In this document: positions 16,219 to 25,013 of the stretch, in pieces
Numbering within the stretch: position 1 is the first letter of the stretch
Layout of the letters: each line of letters begins with the position of its first letter
Source of the DNA: Longimicrobiales bacterium
GTDB lineage: Bacteria; Gemmatimonadota; Gemmatimonadetes; Longimicrobiales; Gaopeijiaceae
Assembly (NCBI GenBank): GCA_028279425.1
Contig: JANQNV010000313.1
Coordinates: 1-64,000, forward strand
DNA length: 64,000 nucleotides
Direction of reading: 5' to 3'
The notes under the pieces: generated by a model
The model's input: the letters and a program-made list of their open reading frames with translations, nothing else
Databases searched by the model: none
Told to the model about the DNA's origin: nothing
Made by a program: the position numbers and the translations under genes

Positions 16219-17250
16219 ATGGGCCGCATCACATCCCTCTTCCCTCGAAAGGTGGTCGAAGAGGTGGAAGGACCGGCCGACAAGGATGCGCTCCTGGCCC
16301 CCCTCGGCCTCGAGCGGGGTGGTCCGGTCGACCCGCGCCACATGATCGAGGACTCCGAGTACTACGACTTCCTCGAACGGGTGGCGGCCGTCGACACCGA
16401 CCCGACGACCATACCCTTGCGAGTCGGGGCCGCCATGCGATGCGACGACTACGGCGCTTTCGGGCTGGCGTGGAAGTCGGCAACCACCCTCCGTGGCTCC
16501 TACGACCGGGCCGAGCGATACGCCCTGGTGCTCACCAGCGTCTCGATCTACGAGGTCGAGCCGACCTTCGACGGGGCCTTCCTGCACCTTCACCGCGACG
16601 GCGAGCGCCGACTCGGGCTGCGCCTGTCCAACGAGGCCACGCTGGCGAGCATCGCAGCCATCAGCCGAGAGGTTGCATCGCGCCCGTTCCGCGCCCTCGA
16701 GGTGCACATCCAGCACCCGGCGCCTCCCTCCACCGCGGCCCACGAAGCGTACTTCGGCTGCCCGGTCCACTTCGGGTCCGACCGCGACGCGCTGCGGGTG
16801 TCTCAGTCGACGCTCGAGACACCCAACAAGCTGGGGGACGCCGGCATCGCCTCGTTCTTCGCCACCCACCTGGAGGCCGAGCTCGACGACCTCGACGACC
16901 CCGTCTCCATCGAACGGGAGGTGTGCAACCTGGTCACCACGTCGTTGAGCGAGGGGGTCCCCCTGCTCTCCGACGTGGCGAGGCGTATGGCCATGAGTGG
17001 ACGTACCCTGCAACGCCGCCTGGCCGAGCGGGGGTCCTCCTTTCAGACCCTCGTCGACGAATCCCGACGCGCCCTTGGGAAGCGCCTCCTTCGCGCGACC
17101 GAGTACTCCCTCATCGAGATCGCCTTCATGACCGGCTTCTCGGAGCAGAGCGCCTTCACCCGAGCGTTCAAGCGCTGGGAGGGCCGAACCCCGGGCGCCT
17201 TTCGAGCGCAGCTGCGGGCCGGATCCGGCCCGAAGAGTCGCCAGCGCTGA
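16219..17250 (+). CDS. AraC-family regulator with arabinose-binding-like N-terminal domain
   Basis: This 343-residue regulator has an N-terminal AraC-binding region of the PF12625 type (residues about 15-200; LRVGAAMRCDDYGAFGLAW) and a C-terminal AraC DNA-binding domain (about 235-335: SDVARRMAMSGRTLQRRLAERGSSF, then IEIAFMTGFSEQSAFTRAFKRWEG and TPGAFR). ATG 16219 is chosen because conserved sequence begins there; the 140 in-frame codons upstream overlap the divergent CPBP region and look like shadow. The next genes are an NmrA-like reductase and DUF1772, a common trio in which the AraC protein regulates the pair. Confidence 0.87.
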   Translation: MGRITSLFPRKVVEEVEGPADKDALLAPLGLERGGPVDPRHMIEDSEYYDFLERVAAVDTDPTTIPLRVGAAMRCDDYGAFGLAWKSATTLRGSYDRAERYALVLTSVSIYEVEPTFDGAFLHLHRDGERRLGLRLSNEATLASIAAISREVASRPFRALEVHIQHPAPPSTAAHEAYFGCPVHFGSDRDALRVSQSTLETPNKLGDAGIASFFATHLEAELDDLDDPVSIEREVCNLVTTSLSEGVPLLSDVARRMAMSGRTLQRRLAERGSSFQTLVDESRRALGKRLLRATEYSLIEIAFMTGFSEQSAFTRAFKRWEGRTPGAFRAQLRAGSGPKSRQR

Positions 17251-17353
17251 GATTGGCGCGCCGCGTCAACAGGTTGTCGCCCAGCGTCAAGAAAGCCGGG
17301 GGTGCCCTGCGGTATCCTTCGCCTGCATTCCTCGAACGAACAAGGAGCAGGCG

Positions 17354-18214
17354 ATGACGACCTCACCCTCAAACACCCCCACCCACACCCCTCGACGCGT
17401 TCTCGTGCTCGGAGGCACCGGCAAGACCGGCCGCCGCGTCGCCGCCGGGCTCGAGACCCTCGGCATCCCCGTTCGGATCGGGTCCCGCGGCGCTACACCC
17501 CCCTTCGACTGGGGCGACGAGGCAAGTTGGGACGCCCCCCTCGAAGACGTCGACGCGGTCTACATCACGTACGCGCCCGACCTCGCCATGCCGGGAGCAA
17601 CCGACGCCATCCAGGCCCTGGTGAACCGGGCTCGCAATCACGGGGTTCGGCGCCTCGTGCTCCTATCCGGTCGCGGTGAGCCCGAGGCGCAGGCATGCGA
17701 GCGGATCGTGCAGGAGAGCGGTCTGGAATGGACCGTGGTGCGAGCGAGCTGGTTCTTCCAGAACTTCTCGGAGGGCGCCTTCACCGAGATGGTGCGCTCC
17801 GGCCGAATCACCCTCCCGGCCGGCGATACGCCCGAGCCGTTCGTCGACGTGAACGACATCGCGGAGGTGGCCGTCGCGGCGCTGTCGCAGCCGGGCCATC
17901 ACGGCCAGGTGTACGAGGTCACCGGACCTCGTTCGCTCACCCTGTCGGAGGTGGCCGCGGAGCTCTCCGACGTGCTCGGTCGCGAGATCGCCTACATCGA
18001 CGTGCCGCACGACGCCTTCCTTGCGGAGGTCAGGAAATCGGGGGCACCCGCGGAGGTCTCGTGGATGCTCGACTACCTCTTCGCAACGGTCCTCGACGGG
18101 CGTAACGCCCACCCCGTCGACGGGGTGGAGCGCGCTCTCGGTCGTCCGCCGCGCGACCTCCGCGACTGGGCGCGCGATACCGCCGCAACGGGGGCGTGGG
18201 AGGAGGCGGCATGA
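17354..18214 (+). CDS. NmrA-like NAD(P)-binding protein
   Basis: This 286-residue atypical short-chain dehydrogenase has the dinucleotide-binding motif VLVLGGTGKTGRRVAAGL (residues 16-33) and the NmrA core: DAVYITYAPD, RRLVLLSGRGE, WTVVRASWFFQNFSEG, PFVDVNDIAEVAVAAL and YEVTGPRSLTLSEVA. It lacks the YxxxK of classical SDRs, as NmrA/azoreductase-type proteins do, and could be an NAD(P)H-dependent reductase or a redox sensor. It overlaps the DUF1772 gene by ATGA (18211-18214), and both follow the AraC gene. Confidence 0.87.
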   Translation: MTTSPSNTPTHTPRRVLVLGGTGKTGRRVAAGLETLGIPVRIGSRGATPPFDWGDEASWDAPLEDVDAVYITYAPDLAMPGATDAIQALVNRARNHGVRRLVLLSGRGEPEAQACERIVQESGLEWTVVRASWFFQNFSEGAFTEMVRSGRITLPAGDTPEPFVDVNDIAEVAVAALSQPGHHGQVYEVTGPRSLTLSEVAAELSDVLGREIAYIDVPHDAFLAEVRKSGAPAEVSWMLDYLFATVLDGRNAHPVDGVERALGRPPRDLRDWARDTAATGAWEEAA

Positions 18215-18813
18215 GACTGCTCACCGACGTTTTGACCCTGGCGACCCTGGTGGGCAGTGGGGTCGTCACGGGGATCCTCCTGATCTTCTCGAACGCGGTG
18301 ATGCCCTCACTCGCGCGTCACGCGCAGGGGGCCGACGCGATGGTCACCATCAACGAGCGGATCCTGAACCCCACCTTTCTCCTTCTCTTCATGGGTACGA
18401 CGCTGGCGTGCGCGGCGCTGGCGGCCCTGACCCTCCTGGGGCACGGAGCGGGTGGCCCGTTCACACTCCTCGGGTGCGCCCTGTACATCGTGGGCGTCTT
18501 CGGAGTGACGGCGGCCTTCAACGTGCCGATGAACGACCGCCTCGCTGCGACCCCCGCCGCCAGCCCGGAACGGACTGCGTACTGGGCGACCTACCTCGAG
18601 CGATGGACCCGCTGGAACACGGTGCGGTCGGTCCTCGGGGTCGCGGGCACCACCCTCCTCGCGGCCGGGGTGGTCGCGCCGACGGGAACGACGTCGTCGC
18701 ACGGTCCGCAACGAGGGGCCCGGGACGCGCACCCGGAAGCCCCCGCCGGAGGGGTGGAGGCACCCGAAGTGATGCGTGTCCGGTCGGACTCCAATTGGTC
18801 GCGACTTGTGTGA
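18211..18813 (+). CDS. DUF1772 (anthrone-oxygenase-like) membrane protein
   Basis: This 200-residue protein has four predicted membrane helices (LTDVLTLATLVGSGVVTGILLIF, LNPTFLLLFMGTTLACAALAAL, FTLLGCALYIVGVFGVTAAF, VRSVLGVAGTTLLAAGVVA) and the DUF1772 marks NVPMNDRL and ERWTRWNTVR. Fungal relatives are anthrone oxygenases; bacterial members are uncharacterised. The start ATG 18211 overlaps the NmrA gene's stop. The last 43 residues (TGTTSSHGPQRG to the end) lie beyond the usual end of the domain and look like low-complexity readthrough sequence. Confidence 0.83.
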   Translation: MRLLTDVLTLATLVGSGVVTGILLIFSNAVMPSLARHAQGADAMVTINERILNPTFLLLFMGTTLACAALAALTLLGHGAGGPFTLLGCALYIVGVFGVTAAFNVPMNDRLAATPAASPERTAYWATYLERWTRWNTVRSVLGVAGTTLLAAGVVAPTGTTSSHGPQRGARDAHPEAPAGGVEAPEVMRVRSDSNWSRLV

Positions 18814-18832
18814 GGCGCTTTCTTCGAGACCG

Positions 18833-18958
18833 ATGAACTCCTGGCTCGCCATCACATGCGAGTGCAAGAGCGAGACGGCCGTGGTCTGCACGCTGAGAAG
18901 AACCGCGAGTGGTGACGTCGAGACCGATGAGGAAGGAAGGCCACTGGAAAAGGAGTGA
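18833..18958 (+). CDS. Candidate 41-residue small protein
   Basis: An ORF from ATG 18833 encodes MNSWLAITCECKSETAVVC and a charged tail, ending 4 bp before the next gene's ATG, with that gene's SD inside its 3' end. It has three cysteines (CEC and a further C). There is no clear SD of its own. I do not recognise it; it could be the 5' member of the small secreted-protein pair that follows. Confidence 0.3.
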   Translation: MNSWLAITCECKSETAVVCTLRRTASGDVETDEEGRPLEKE

Positions 18959-18962
18959 ACGA

Positions 18963-19505
18963 ATGAAGTGGACAATCGCAGCGCTGGCGGCTGCCTGGTT
19001 CGCACCAGTCCAACTCCACGGCCAGCTGGTGAGCGTGGTCGTACAGGGCATCTATGAAGAGATCGTCGTCCAGGACGACGGGGGGCCAGGGGCGGATGCC
19101 ATACCGCTTGCAACCCTCTTCCCGGACCTGCTGACCGGAAGCCTGTGGGGAGACATTCTCAACTTTCCCGGGCTGGTCAACCCACCGACACGCACACCTC
19201 CTACGGATCCCCCGGCGCGCGATCCGCCCGAAGAGATCGACTGCGACGACGCCCTCGAGAAGCTCGCTGAGCTCACGGAGGCACTGGAGCGCGAGAGGGC
19301 GTTTCTGGAAGACTTGCAGGAGGCCCCCTTCATCATCGTAGTAGCCCCGGGAGACGATGACGATGACGTCGGGGGTGGAATTCTACGGAAGGACGAATAC
19401 TCCTCCAGGGTGATGGTCGGCTTGCAACGTGTGCAAGTCGTCCAAACCGCCCGCCAGGTTCGCGACGCCGCAATTCAGATGGCGCGGAGTTGCCGCGAGT
19501 TCTGA
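18963..19505 (+). CDS. Secreted protein of unknown function
   Basis: This protein of 180 residues has a signal peptide (MKWTIAALAAAWFAPVQLHG). The mature part has a short beta region (LVSVVVQGIYEEIVVQDDG), a proline-rich link (TRTPPTDPPARDPPEE) and a helical stretch (DALEKLAELTEALERERAFLEDLQEA), then an acidic run DDDDD and a last helix (VVQTARQVRDAAIQMARS). The ATG at 18963 has the SD AGGAG 9 bases upstream. The coiled, exported layout resembles periplasmic assembly proteins, but I cannot assign a family. It is read with the next gene, 47 bp downstream. Confidence 0.7.
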   Translation: MKWTIAALAAAWFAPVQLHGQLVSVVVQGIYEEIVVQDDGGPGADAIPLATLFPDLLTGSLWGDILNFPGLVNPPTRTPPTDPPARDPPEEIDCDDALEKLAELTEALERERAFLEDLQEAPFIIVVAPGDDDDDVGGGILRKDEYSSRVMVGLQRVQVVQTARQVRDAAIQMARSCREF

Positions 19506-19552
19506 AGCCGGTGCGTCGGCCAAGGCTAGGTCATCCAGCTACGGAGAGGGCC

Positions 19553-20077
19553 ATGAATCACAGAACACTCGTACACATCTCGTTACTGAGTGCGCTCGCC
19601 GTCCTGATGCCGCTCACGGCGCGGGCGCAGCAGGATGATCCAATCCTGGCCAAGGGATCGCTGGTCGTGGAGTGCGTCTCCACCTGCGGCGGACGACTCA
19701 CCGCGGTGTCGCTTCCCGTGGCCGTCTACGAAGACGTCCAGAGCCTCTGGTCGGACTTCGCTCCTCGACTCGAGTGGAGTTCTGCGTGGAGCGCCGACCG
19801 GAGCAGCAGGGCGGGCCCACGCGCCCCGTGCGCCGACATCGGGCGCGAGTTGGTCGAGATCAACGGTGCCATCATCGCGGCGGAGCGGATCGTCCGCGTG
19901 CTCGATCGATCCGACTACCTGATTCGCGTGGAGCGCGGTCGCCAGACACGCGTCTTGCGTCGGGAATCGTCGTTTGGCGACACGCGGCGTCGCTGGGAAA
20001 CGGCGGCGTCGGACGCCGATCGCCATGGGCGTGTGCTGCTCCAGTCATGGCTGGATCGAGGTTGTGCGGGGGGGTGA
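19553..20077 (+). CDS. Secreted protein of unknown function
   Basis: This protein of 174 residues has a clear signal peptide (NHRTLVHISLLSALAVLMPLTARAQ). The mature protein has paired cysteines (ECVSTCGG), a further C in RAPCADIG and a C near the end (DRGCAGG), suggesting disulfides in the periplasm. The rest is mixed beta and helix. GGAGAGG lies just upstream of ATG 19553. It follows another secreted unknown and probably shares a transcript with it; the stop is 267 bp from the convergent ADOP gene. Confidence 0.7.
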   Translation: MNHRTLVHISLLSALAVLMPLTARAQQDDPILAKGSLVVECVSTCGGRLTAVSLPVAVYEDVQSLWSDFAPRLEWSSAWSADRSSRAGPRAPCADIGRELVEINGAIIAAERIVRVLDRSDYLIRVERGRQTRVLRRESSFGDTRRRWETAASDADRHGRVLLQSWLDRGCAGG

Positions 20078-20159
20078 TCCGGCTCGAAGGTGCCTCCAGG
20101 CTCGACGCGAGGGCGACCTCCATCTCGGAGACCAGAAGCTCACGCGTCGCTGGTTTGCT

Positions 20160-20309
20160 CTAAGCGGCGGCCATGTCGAGCAGCTTCGTGTGCTCCGCAT
20201 CCCAGAAGGCCTGGAGGCCCTCGGTCCAGGCGTCCTGTGAGACCGCGGACGCGCTACCCACCACGAGCGTGGCCAACGCCGCGACGCATCCCTGGTCGCG
20301 GCGGTGCAC
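20160..20309 (-). CDS. Possible small secreted peptide or gene remnant
   Basis: A 49-codon ORF from GTG 20309 reads MHRRDQGCVAALATLVVGSA and continues through an AxA-type cleavage site (SASAVSQ) to a short acidic-helical mature part (DAWTEGLQAFWDAEHTKLL). This is a good signal-peptide pattern, but there is no SD, and the open frame continues past the TAG. It may be a degraded secreted-protein gene 35 bp downstream of the ADOP gene. Confidence 0.25.
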   Translation of the reverse strand: MHRRDQGCVAALATLVVGSASAVSQDAWTEGLQAFWDAEHTKLLDMAAA

Positions 20310-20344
20310 GCGTTTCGGACCAAAGAGGCTCGGGAGGGCTGCCG

Positions 20345-23089
20345 TTACCCCTCACCCCGGAGCGCCTCGGTCGGTTCGACCGCGAGCGCCCGAGCCGTCG
20401 GCACGAGACACGCGAGCGCGCACACCCCCGACATCGCGGCAAGATAGGCGATGAAGATCAAGGCGTGGCTGGGCCCCAAGGCGACCGCGCCAACCCCCGC
20501 GAACAGCGCGCTTCCGACCACGATGAGGACACCCCCGATCGCGATCCCCCACCCTACATGCCGGGCAGCCCTCGAGAAGATGCCCCGCAACACGGCAAGG
20601 CGGCCGGCCCCAAGCGCGACACGCACACCGATTTCGCGGGTCCGCCGCGCGACCGTGAAGGCCATGATCGAGTAGATCCCAACCGTCGCGAGCAGCAGGC
20701 CGACTCCTCCGGCGCCGAGCACGACCCAGAACCACGAGGTATACGTGACCCTCGCCTGGTACCCGGAGTCGTCGAGAGGGCGTGTATCGACGAGCAGTAG
20801 ATCCCGGCTCACCTCCCCGGCCAGCTCTCGCAGCCGAGGCACGAAGCTCTCCGGTGTGCGACCGAGATGGATCGCCATCCGCACGGAAGCGGTTCGGTCA
20901 CGCGCGAGCGGGAGGTAGTAGCCCGGCGTCCGCTCGGCAGCCGGGTCGAAGGTCATCGGGATCTGCTCCACGACCCCGACGATCTCGTACCACGGAGCCG
21001 TCCCGACAAGCGTGCCTTCCACGGGAGAGTCGTCGCGCGCGCGGAACCTGCGTCCAACGGCGTTTCGGTCCTCGAGGTAGTGGTGCACGAAGTCCTCGTT
21101 GACGATCGCCACCAACTCTTCCGAGTCCACATCGCTCGCTTCCAGGTCGCGGCCCGCGACCAACTCGACGCCGAGCGCGCCAAAGAACCCCGGTTCCACT
21201 GAGGCCCACTGCGCGAGGTAGCCTGTCCCGCTCGTGGGAGGAGCCGCGGGCCCCTGGATCTCGATCCTCTGGCGCCCGTGGTACGCGCCCGGTAGTTCGC
21301 TCGCCAGAGCGACGCCCCGAACCCCGGGCTCGGCCTCGACACGTTCGACCAGCTCGACGACGCGGCTGGCGAGTGCGCTGTCCCCGACGCCGCCGCCCGC
21401 CTGCGCATCGACCATGGTCGCGTTGTAGCCGCCCGGCGCGATGTCGACGGCGAGGTACTCCTCCGCCGCGAATCCGTAGTTCGGTGCGCGGCTCTCTCCA
21501 GCCCTGCTCGCGGAGTACAGGACGATGGGAACGAAGGCGACGGTAACGGCGACCTGCGCAATGATGACCAAGGCCCAGAGCCGACCGAACTCCGGACCTG
21601 CACCCGTCCCTGCACGCTTGACCCCGTCCCCCACTCGATGACCCGTCACCTTCCACGCCGGGACCGCGCCCGCCAGGGCGGCGGCCAAGAGAGCGCTGCC
21701 CCCGGATACGACGATCGCCTCTACGGCGAGCGGTTGGTCGAACCAGAAACCGAGCGAACCCTCACCCGTTGCCTCCATCATTCGTACGACCCAGTCCAAG
21801 CCGACAGTCGCGCCCCAAAGGCCCACGACCGCCCCCACAGCGCCCAGCAGCATCGACTCGGCGAGCAGTTGGCCGACGATGCGGCTCCGGCTCGCGCCGA
21901 GCGCACTTCGGACGGCGATCTCGGACTCCCTCGCAGCCGTCCTCGCGAAGAGCAACAGGGCCACGTTCCCGGCCACGAGGAGCAGGAGCGCCGCAAAGGC
22001 GAGCACCCCGCTCGAGTACACGACCGAGAGCGAGACCCCGGTCACCACATCGATCGCCCCGAAGTCCGTGACGACGGTGCGGAGCCGAGCATTCGTCTCT
22101 GGTGCGTCGACCGCCTCGCGGGCGGCGATGACCTCGAGCTCGGCCACGACCTCCTCGCGACTGAAGCCTCGAGCAACCCGCGCAGCCACAGAGATCGGAG
22201 GGCCCTCTCCCCTCGCGACGTCGAGCGGGCTCAGCTGCATTGGCGACCAGACTTCGTAGCCGAGCGGCCACTCGAAGCCCGGCGGCATGACACCGACCAC
22301 GGTCGCCGGCGTCGATCCCACGTGCGCGGCGGCCCCCACGATGTCTGGATCGGCGCCGAACTGCGTCCGCCACACATCGTAGCCGAGGACGAGCACCTCC
22401 GGGGCCCCCGGCACCTCATCTGCCGCCGAGATCAGGCGCCCCAGGAGCGGAGCAACGCGTGGGATCGCGAGGAGGTCGGCCGTTACCGCAGCGCCGAGGC
22501 GCGGGATCGATACGCCTCCGTCCGTGATCACGTTGCGCTGGAAGGAGTGCCATGCGCCGACGCTTTCGAGAGTCCGGGCGTCCTCCCGCCAGACCCCGAA
22601 CGCGTGGAGGGCTCGGCGCTCCGTTCTACCCGTACCGACGTTGCGGTTCTCAACCTCGATGATCCGGTCGCCATCCTCGAACGGCACGTGCGGATACAGG
22701 GCCTTCTTGAAGAAGTCATACGTCCCCGCACCGAGCATGACGGCGAACCCGATTGCGAGTGTGGAGACGACCGTCAGACCGGGAAAGCGGACCAGCATCC
22801 GAATCCCGAGCTTGACGTCGAGGAGGGAGAAGGCAGAGCGCCGTGCCGTCACGACGGGGGTGCCGGCGGCGACCCGCGACCGACGTGCCCGGCGACGCTC
22901 GATACGTTCGCGGACGAGCGCAGAAGCCAGATCGAGCGCCTCGAAGCTGGTCAGAATCCACGTCCCAATGCGCCCACGACTCGCTCTCCGAGCTCTGTGG
23001 GTTTCCTCGAGGTCGCCGATCACGTCGTCTTTGCGACCGGGAGGCGCAAGGATCCAGAGTAGCGCCCGCGCCCACCGCGGCGAGTTCAT
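20345..23089 (-). CDS. ADOP-family duplicated ABC permease (cassette 1)
   Basis: This 914-residue permease begins with a soluble prefix carrying the motif VIGDLEETHRARR (about 22-34), then has two MacB-type halves, each with a periplasmic MacB_PCD-like domain and FtsX-type helices. Marks are LLDVKLGIRMLVRFPGLT near the first helix, LGYDVWRTQFGADPDIVG and TVVGVMPPGFEWP in the first periplasmic domain, and RRTREIGVRVALGAGR near the last helices. No ATPase gene is adjacent. It may move lipids, lipoproteins or peptides; the substrate is unknown. ATG 23089 overlaps the padR stop as ATGA. Confidence 0.88.
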   Translation of the reverse strand: MNSPRWARALLWILAPPGRKDDVIGDLEETHRARRASRGRIGTWILTSFEALDLASALVRERIERRRARRSRVAAGTPVVTARRSAFSLLDVKLGIRMLVRFPGLTVVSTLAIGFAVMLGAGTYDFFKKALYPHVPFEDGDRIIEVENRNVGTGRTERRALHAFGVWREDARTLESVGAWHSFQRNVITDGGVSIPRLGAAVTADLLAIPRVAPLLGRLISAADEVPGAPEVLVLGYDVWRTQFGADPDIVGAAAHVGSTPATVVGVMPPGFEWPLGYEVWSPMQLSPLDVARGEGPPISVAARVARGFSREEVVAELEVIAAREAVDAPETNARLRTVVTDFGAIDVVTGVSLSVVYSSGVLAFAALLLLVAGNVALLLFARTAARESEIAVRSALGASRSRIVGQLLAESMLLGAVGAVVGLWGATVGLDWVVRMMEATGEGSLGFWFDQPLAVEAIVVSGGSALLAAALAGAVPAWKVTGHRVGDGVKRAGTGAGPEFGRLWALVIIAQVAVTVAFVPIVLYSASRAGESRAPNYGFAAEEYLAVDIAPGGYNATMVDAQAGGGVGDSALASRVVELVERVEAEPGVRGVALASELPGAYHGRQRIEIQGPAAPPTSGTGYLAQWASVEPGFFGALGVELVAGRDLEASDVDSEELVAIVNEDFVHHYLEDRNAVGRRFRARDDSPVEGTLVGTAPWYEIVGVVEQIPMTFDPAAERTPGYYLPLARDRTASVRMAIHLGRTPESFVPRLRELAGEVSRDLLLVDTRPLDDSGYQARVTYTSWFWVVLGAGGVGLLLATVGIYSIMAFTVARRTREIGVRVALGAGRLAVLRGIFSRAARHVGWGIAIGGVLIVVGSALFAGVGAVALGPSHALIFIAYLAAMSGVCALACLVPTARALAVEPTEALRGEG

Positions 23090-23424
23090 GCAAGCCCCTC
23101 CACGACGTCGTCGAGCCCGGCAAGCATCGACGTGATCGCGCGGGCTGACGTCCGGACCGCCGTCAGCCCCTCGGGTGTGACGCACACCAATCGGCGAGGC
23201 CGCCCGCCCCGCTCGGCACGCGCGTCTCCGAGACGCGTGCTCACCAACCCCTTCCTCTCCAGACGCTGGAGCGTGGTGTAGACGTTGGCGCGGCGAATGG
23301 TGCGCCCGGTCTGGGCCCCGATATCGGCGGCGATCGAGACCGTATAGGCCTCATCGTCGCCCTGCCTCAGCGCCGAGAGGAGCACCAGGAGTTCGAAGTC
23401 ACCCAGAGAGTGGGGCATCGCCAT
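23086..23424 (-). CDS. PadR-family regulator (cassette 1)
   Basis: This PadR-type winged-helix protein of 112 residues has the pattern FELLVLLSALRQGDDEAYTVSIAADIGAQTGR, the recognition region ANVYTTLQRLERKGLV and the wing GGRPRRLVCVTPEG. Starts at GTG 23430, ATG 23424 and ATG 23418 are all possible; none has a clear SD. It is coupled to the ADOP gene by a 4-bp overlap and probably represses its own operon through the inverted repeat at 23443-23459. Confidence 0.87.
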   Translation of the reverse strand: MAMPHSLGDFELLVLLSALRQGDDEAYTVSIAADIGAQTGRTIRRANVYTTLQRLERKGLVSTRLGDARAERGGRPRRLVCVTPEGLTAVRTSARAITSMLAGLDDVVEGLA

Positions 23425-23442
23425 GGTCACGTCCGAGGTTTT

Positions 23443-23459
23443 TAGTCACGTTGTGACTA
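23443..23459. promoter_or_regulatory. Probable PadR operator, cassette 1
   Basis: Perfect 7-bp arms TAGTCAC and GTGACTA are separated by GTT. The site lies just upstream of the padR start, in an AT-richer stretch that would hold its promoter. Confidence 0.6.
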
Positions 23460-23562
23460 TATCGAACGTACACCGCCGGGGGCAAGTGGCTCGATGGTGT
23501 ATGCAGCGCAGAGGCAACCCAGGCTCAGGGGAGGCGAGACAGGCAGCCGCACATCAACCGAC

Positions 23563-24771
23563 TCACCGAGGCCACCGGACGTCCAGAAGAGAGACCGCCT
23601 CGACATCCAGTTCGTCTCGGGAAGACAGGAGTAGATGCGTCTCGGTGGCGTCGAGAATCTCGGCCTTCGTCGGAAGCTGAAGGGTCGCAAGCGGTGCACC
23701 GTCCGAGCCAAACACCACCCATCGTCGTTCCATCTCACCGTACTCGGCGGTGGCTCCGATCCACACGCGCCCCACCACATCGATGGCAAGAGCGTCGAAG
23801 GCGGGATACGACTCACGAAAGGGAGCCTCGCTCAGCCGCCGCCGAATATTGGCCTCGAGGTCGGCCGGAAGGTCGGAGCGCACCCTCGCGACACGGTCCA
23901 ACCGCCATTGCTCGCCCTCGGCCTCGGTCGTAGCTACGGCAGGAGCCCCACCCCGAATCCGCATCACCAACCGAGCAGATGTGTTCAGAACGAAGACGTC
24001 GAGTCGTTCGGTGTCGCCGAGGACCGCGAACTGGTTCGTTCCGAACGACGCGAGCGATCGCCCGAACCCGACGTCGGTCGCACTCCATCCGTCCTCTTCC
24101 AACGAGAAGAGTTTCTCGGCGGTCGCCCACCGGCTCAAGGTGTCGGGCACGGTCCCCGGGCCCGAGTACGCCAGGAGCGGCGTCGAATCTCGTTGGACGC
24201 CATCCGCAGGGAACCGGCGCAGCGAACCGTAGATGGCGAGCACCTCTCCATCGGGGCCGACCGAGAGCGGCCGTAGGTCGGTCCACCCGTTCGGCGGATT
24301 CAAGGGCTCGGTTGCCATCAGGTCGCCCTCGGCGCCGAAGCTGCTCAAGCGACCGAGGCGCGCGTCGTAGACGTTGAATCCACCGTCTCGAGATCGGTGC
24401 AGTGTAGTGATCGTACGGAACTCGCCCGGTCCCGCTCCGACACCACCAATCGTTCGCATGACCGAGCCGGAGGGGCTGAGCAGAAGCACCTCCTGGGTTC
24501 CGGCGTTTCCGACCGCAACCCGACCGTCGCCGAGGATGCGGGCCGCGGTCACGCGAAACAGCTCAATACCCCCTTCGGAGGTCTTGAAGACCACCTCGGT
24601 CGACGCAGCGGGTGCCTGCACAGAGGCGAGACTCTCGACCTCGACCAGGAGGGTGCCCGCGGAATCGGTCGAGACGACCCCGGGGGCCTGAACCGCCGGT
24701 TCGCATCCCACGAGTACCCAGAGCATGAATACAAGCCAGAAAACAGGCCTGGTCGAGTCCCGCCCTTCCAT
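23563..24771 (-). CDS. 6-bladed beta-propeller lipoprotein
   Basis: This 402-residue lipoprotein has a lipobox VLVGC (C23), the motif STDSAGTLLVEVES, the blade motif GGVGAGPGEFRTI and the closing strand SRDELDVEAVSLLDV. It is a single-gene unit on the minus strand, 132 bp beyond the padR of cassette 1, and convergent with nothing. A copy of the recurrent promoter element lies at 24883-24912, about 110 bp before the start, giving a leader of about 105 bases. It closely resembles the propeller at 26085. Confidence 0.87.
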   Translation of the reverse strand: MEGRDSTRPVFWLVFMLWVLVGCEPAVQAPGVVSTDSAGTLLVEVESLASVQAPAASTEVVFKTSEGGIELFRVTAARILGDGRVAVGNAGTQEVLLLSPSGSVMRTIGGVGAGPGEFRTITTLHRSRDGGFNVYDARLGRLSSFGAEGDLMATEPLNPPNGWTDLRPLSVGPDGEVLAIYGSLRRFPADGVQRDSTPLLAYSGPGTVPDTLSRWATAEKLFSLEEDGWSATDVGFGRSLASFGTNQFAVLGDTERLDVFVLNTSARLVMRIRGGAPAVATTEAEGEQWRLDRVARVRSDLPADLEANIRRRLSEAPFRESYPAFDALAIDVVGRVWIGATAEYGEMERRWVVFGSDGAPLATLQLPTKAEILDATETHLLLSSRDELDVEAVSLLDVRWPR

Positions 24772-24882
24772 TCGGCATCTCCAGGTTCCGGGGCCCAGCG
24801 CGGCGCCACCGCGAGTCCGAGTTCTCGGTGGTCCGGAGACCGCGGGCTACTATCGAGAAGGAGGCCGAGCCGCCTTCACCTC

Positions 24883-24912
24883 AGTTTACGCGCACCCGCA
24901 GTCCGTCCGCCA
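24883..24912 (-). promoter_or_regulatory. Recurrent promoter-like element, copy 2
   Basis: TGGCGG (24912-24907), 18-bp spacer with CTGCG, then TAAACT (24888-24883), upstream of the propeller starting at 24771. The last box departs from TANTCT. Confidence 0.5.
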
Positions 24913-24997
24913 CCCTGGTGAGGCCCCGCTCGCGAAACTCGAATCGGCCGGAACCCCAACACTTAGGCATTGACCTTACCGAACTCCATGCCCACAC

Positions 24998-25013
24998 TTA
25001 GGCGCATGCCTAA
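24998..25013. promoter_or_regulatory. Palindromic operator over the second arsR start codon
   Basis: Perfect 6-bp arms TTAGGC and GCCTAA flank GCAT; the ATG of arsR (25006-25008) lies within. A half-site CTTAGGCAT lies at 24962-24970. The layout matches that of the ArsR gene at 877, with a different sequence. Confidence 0.6.
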
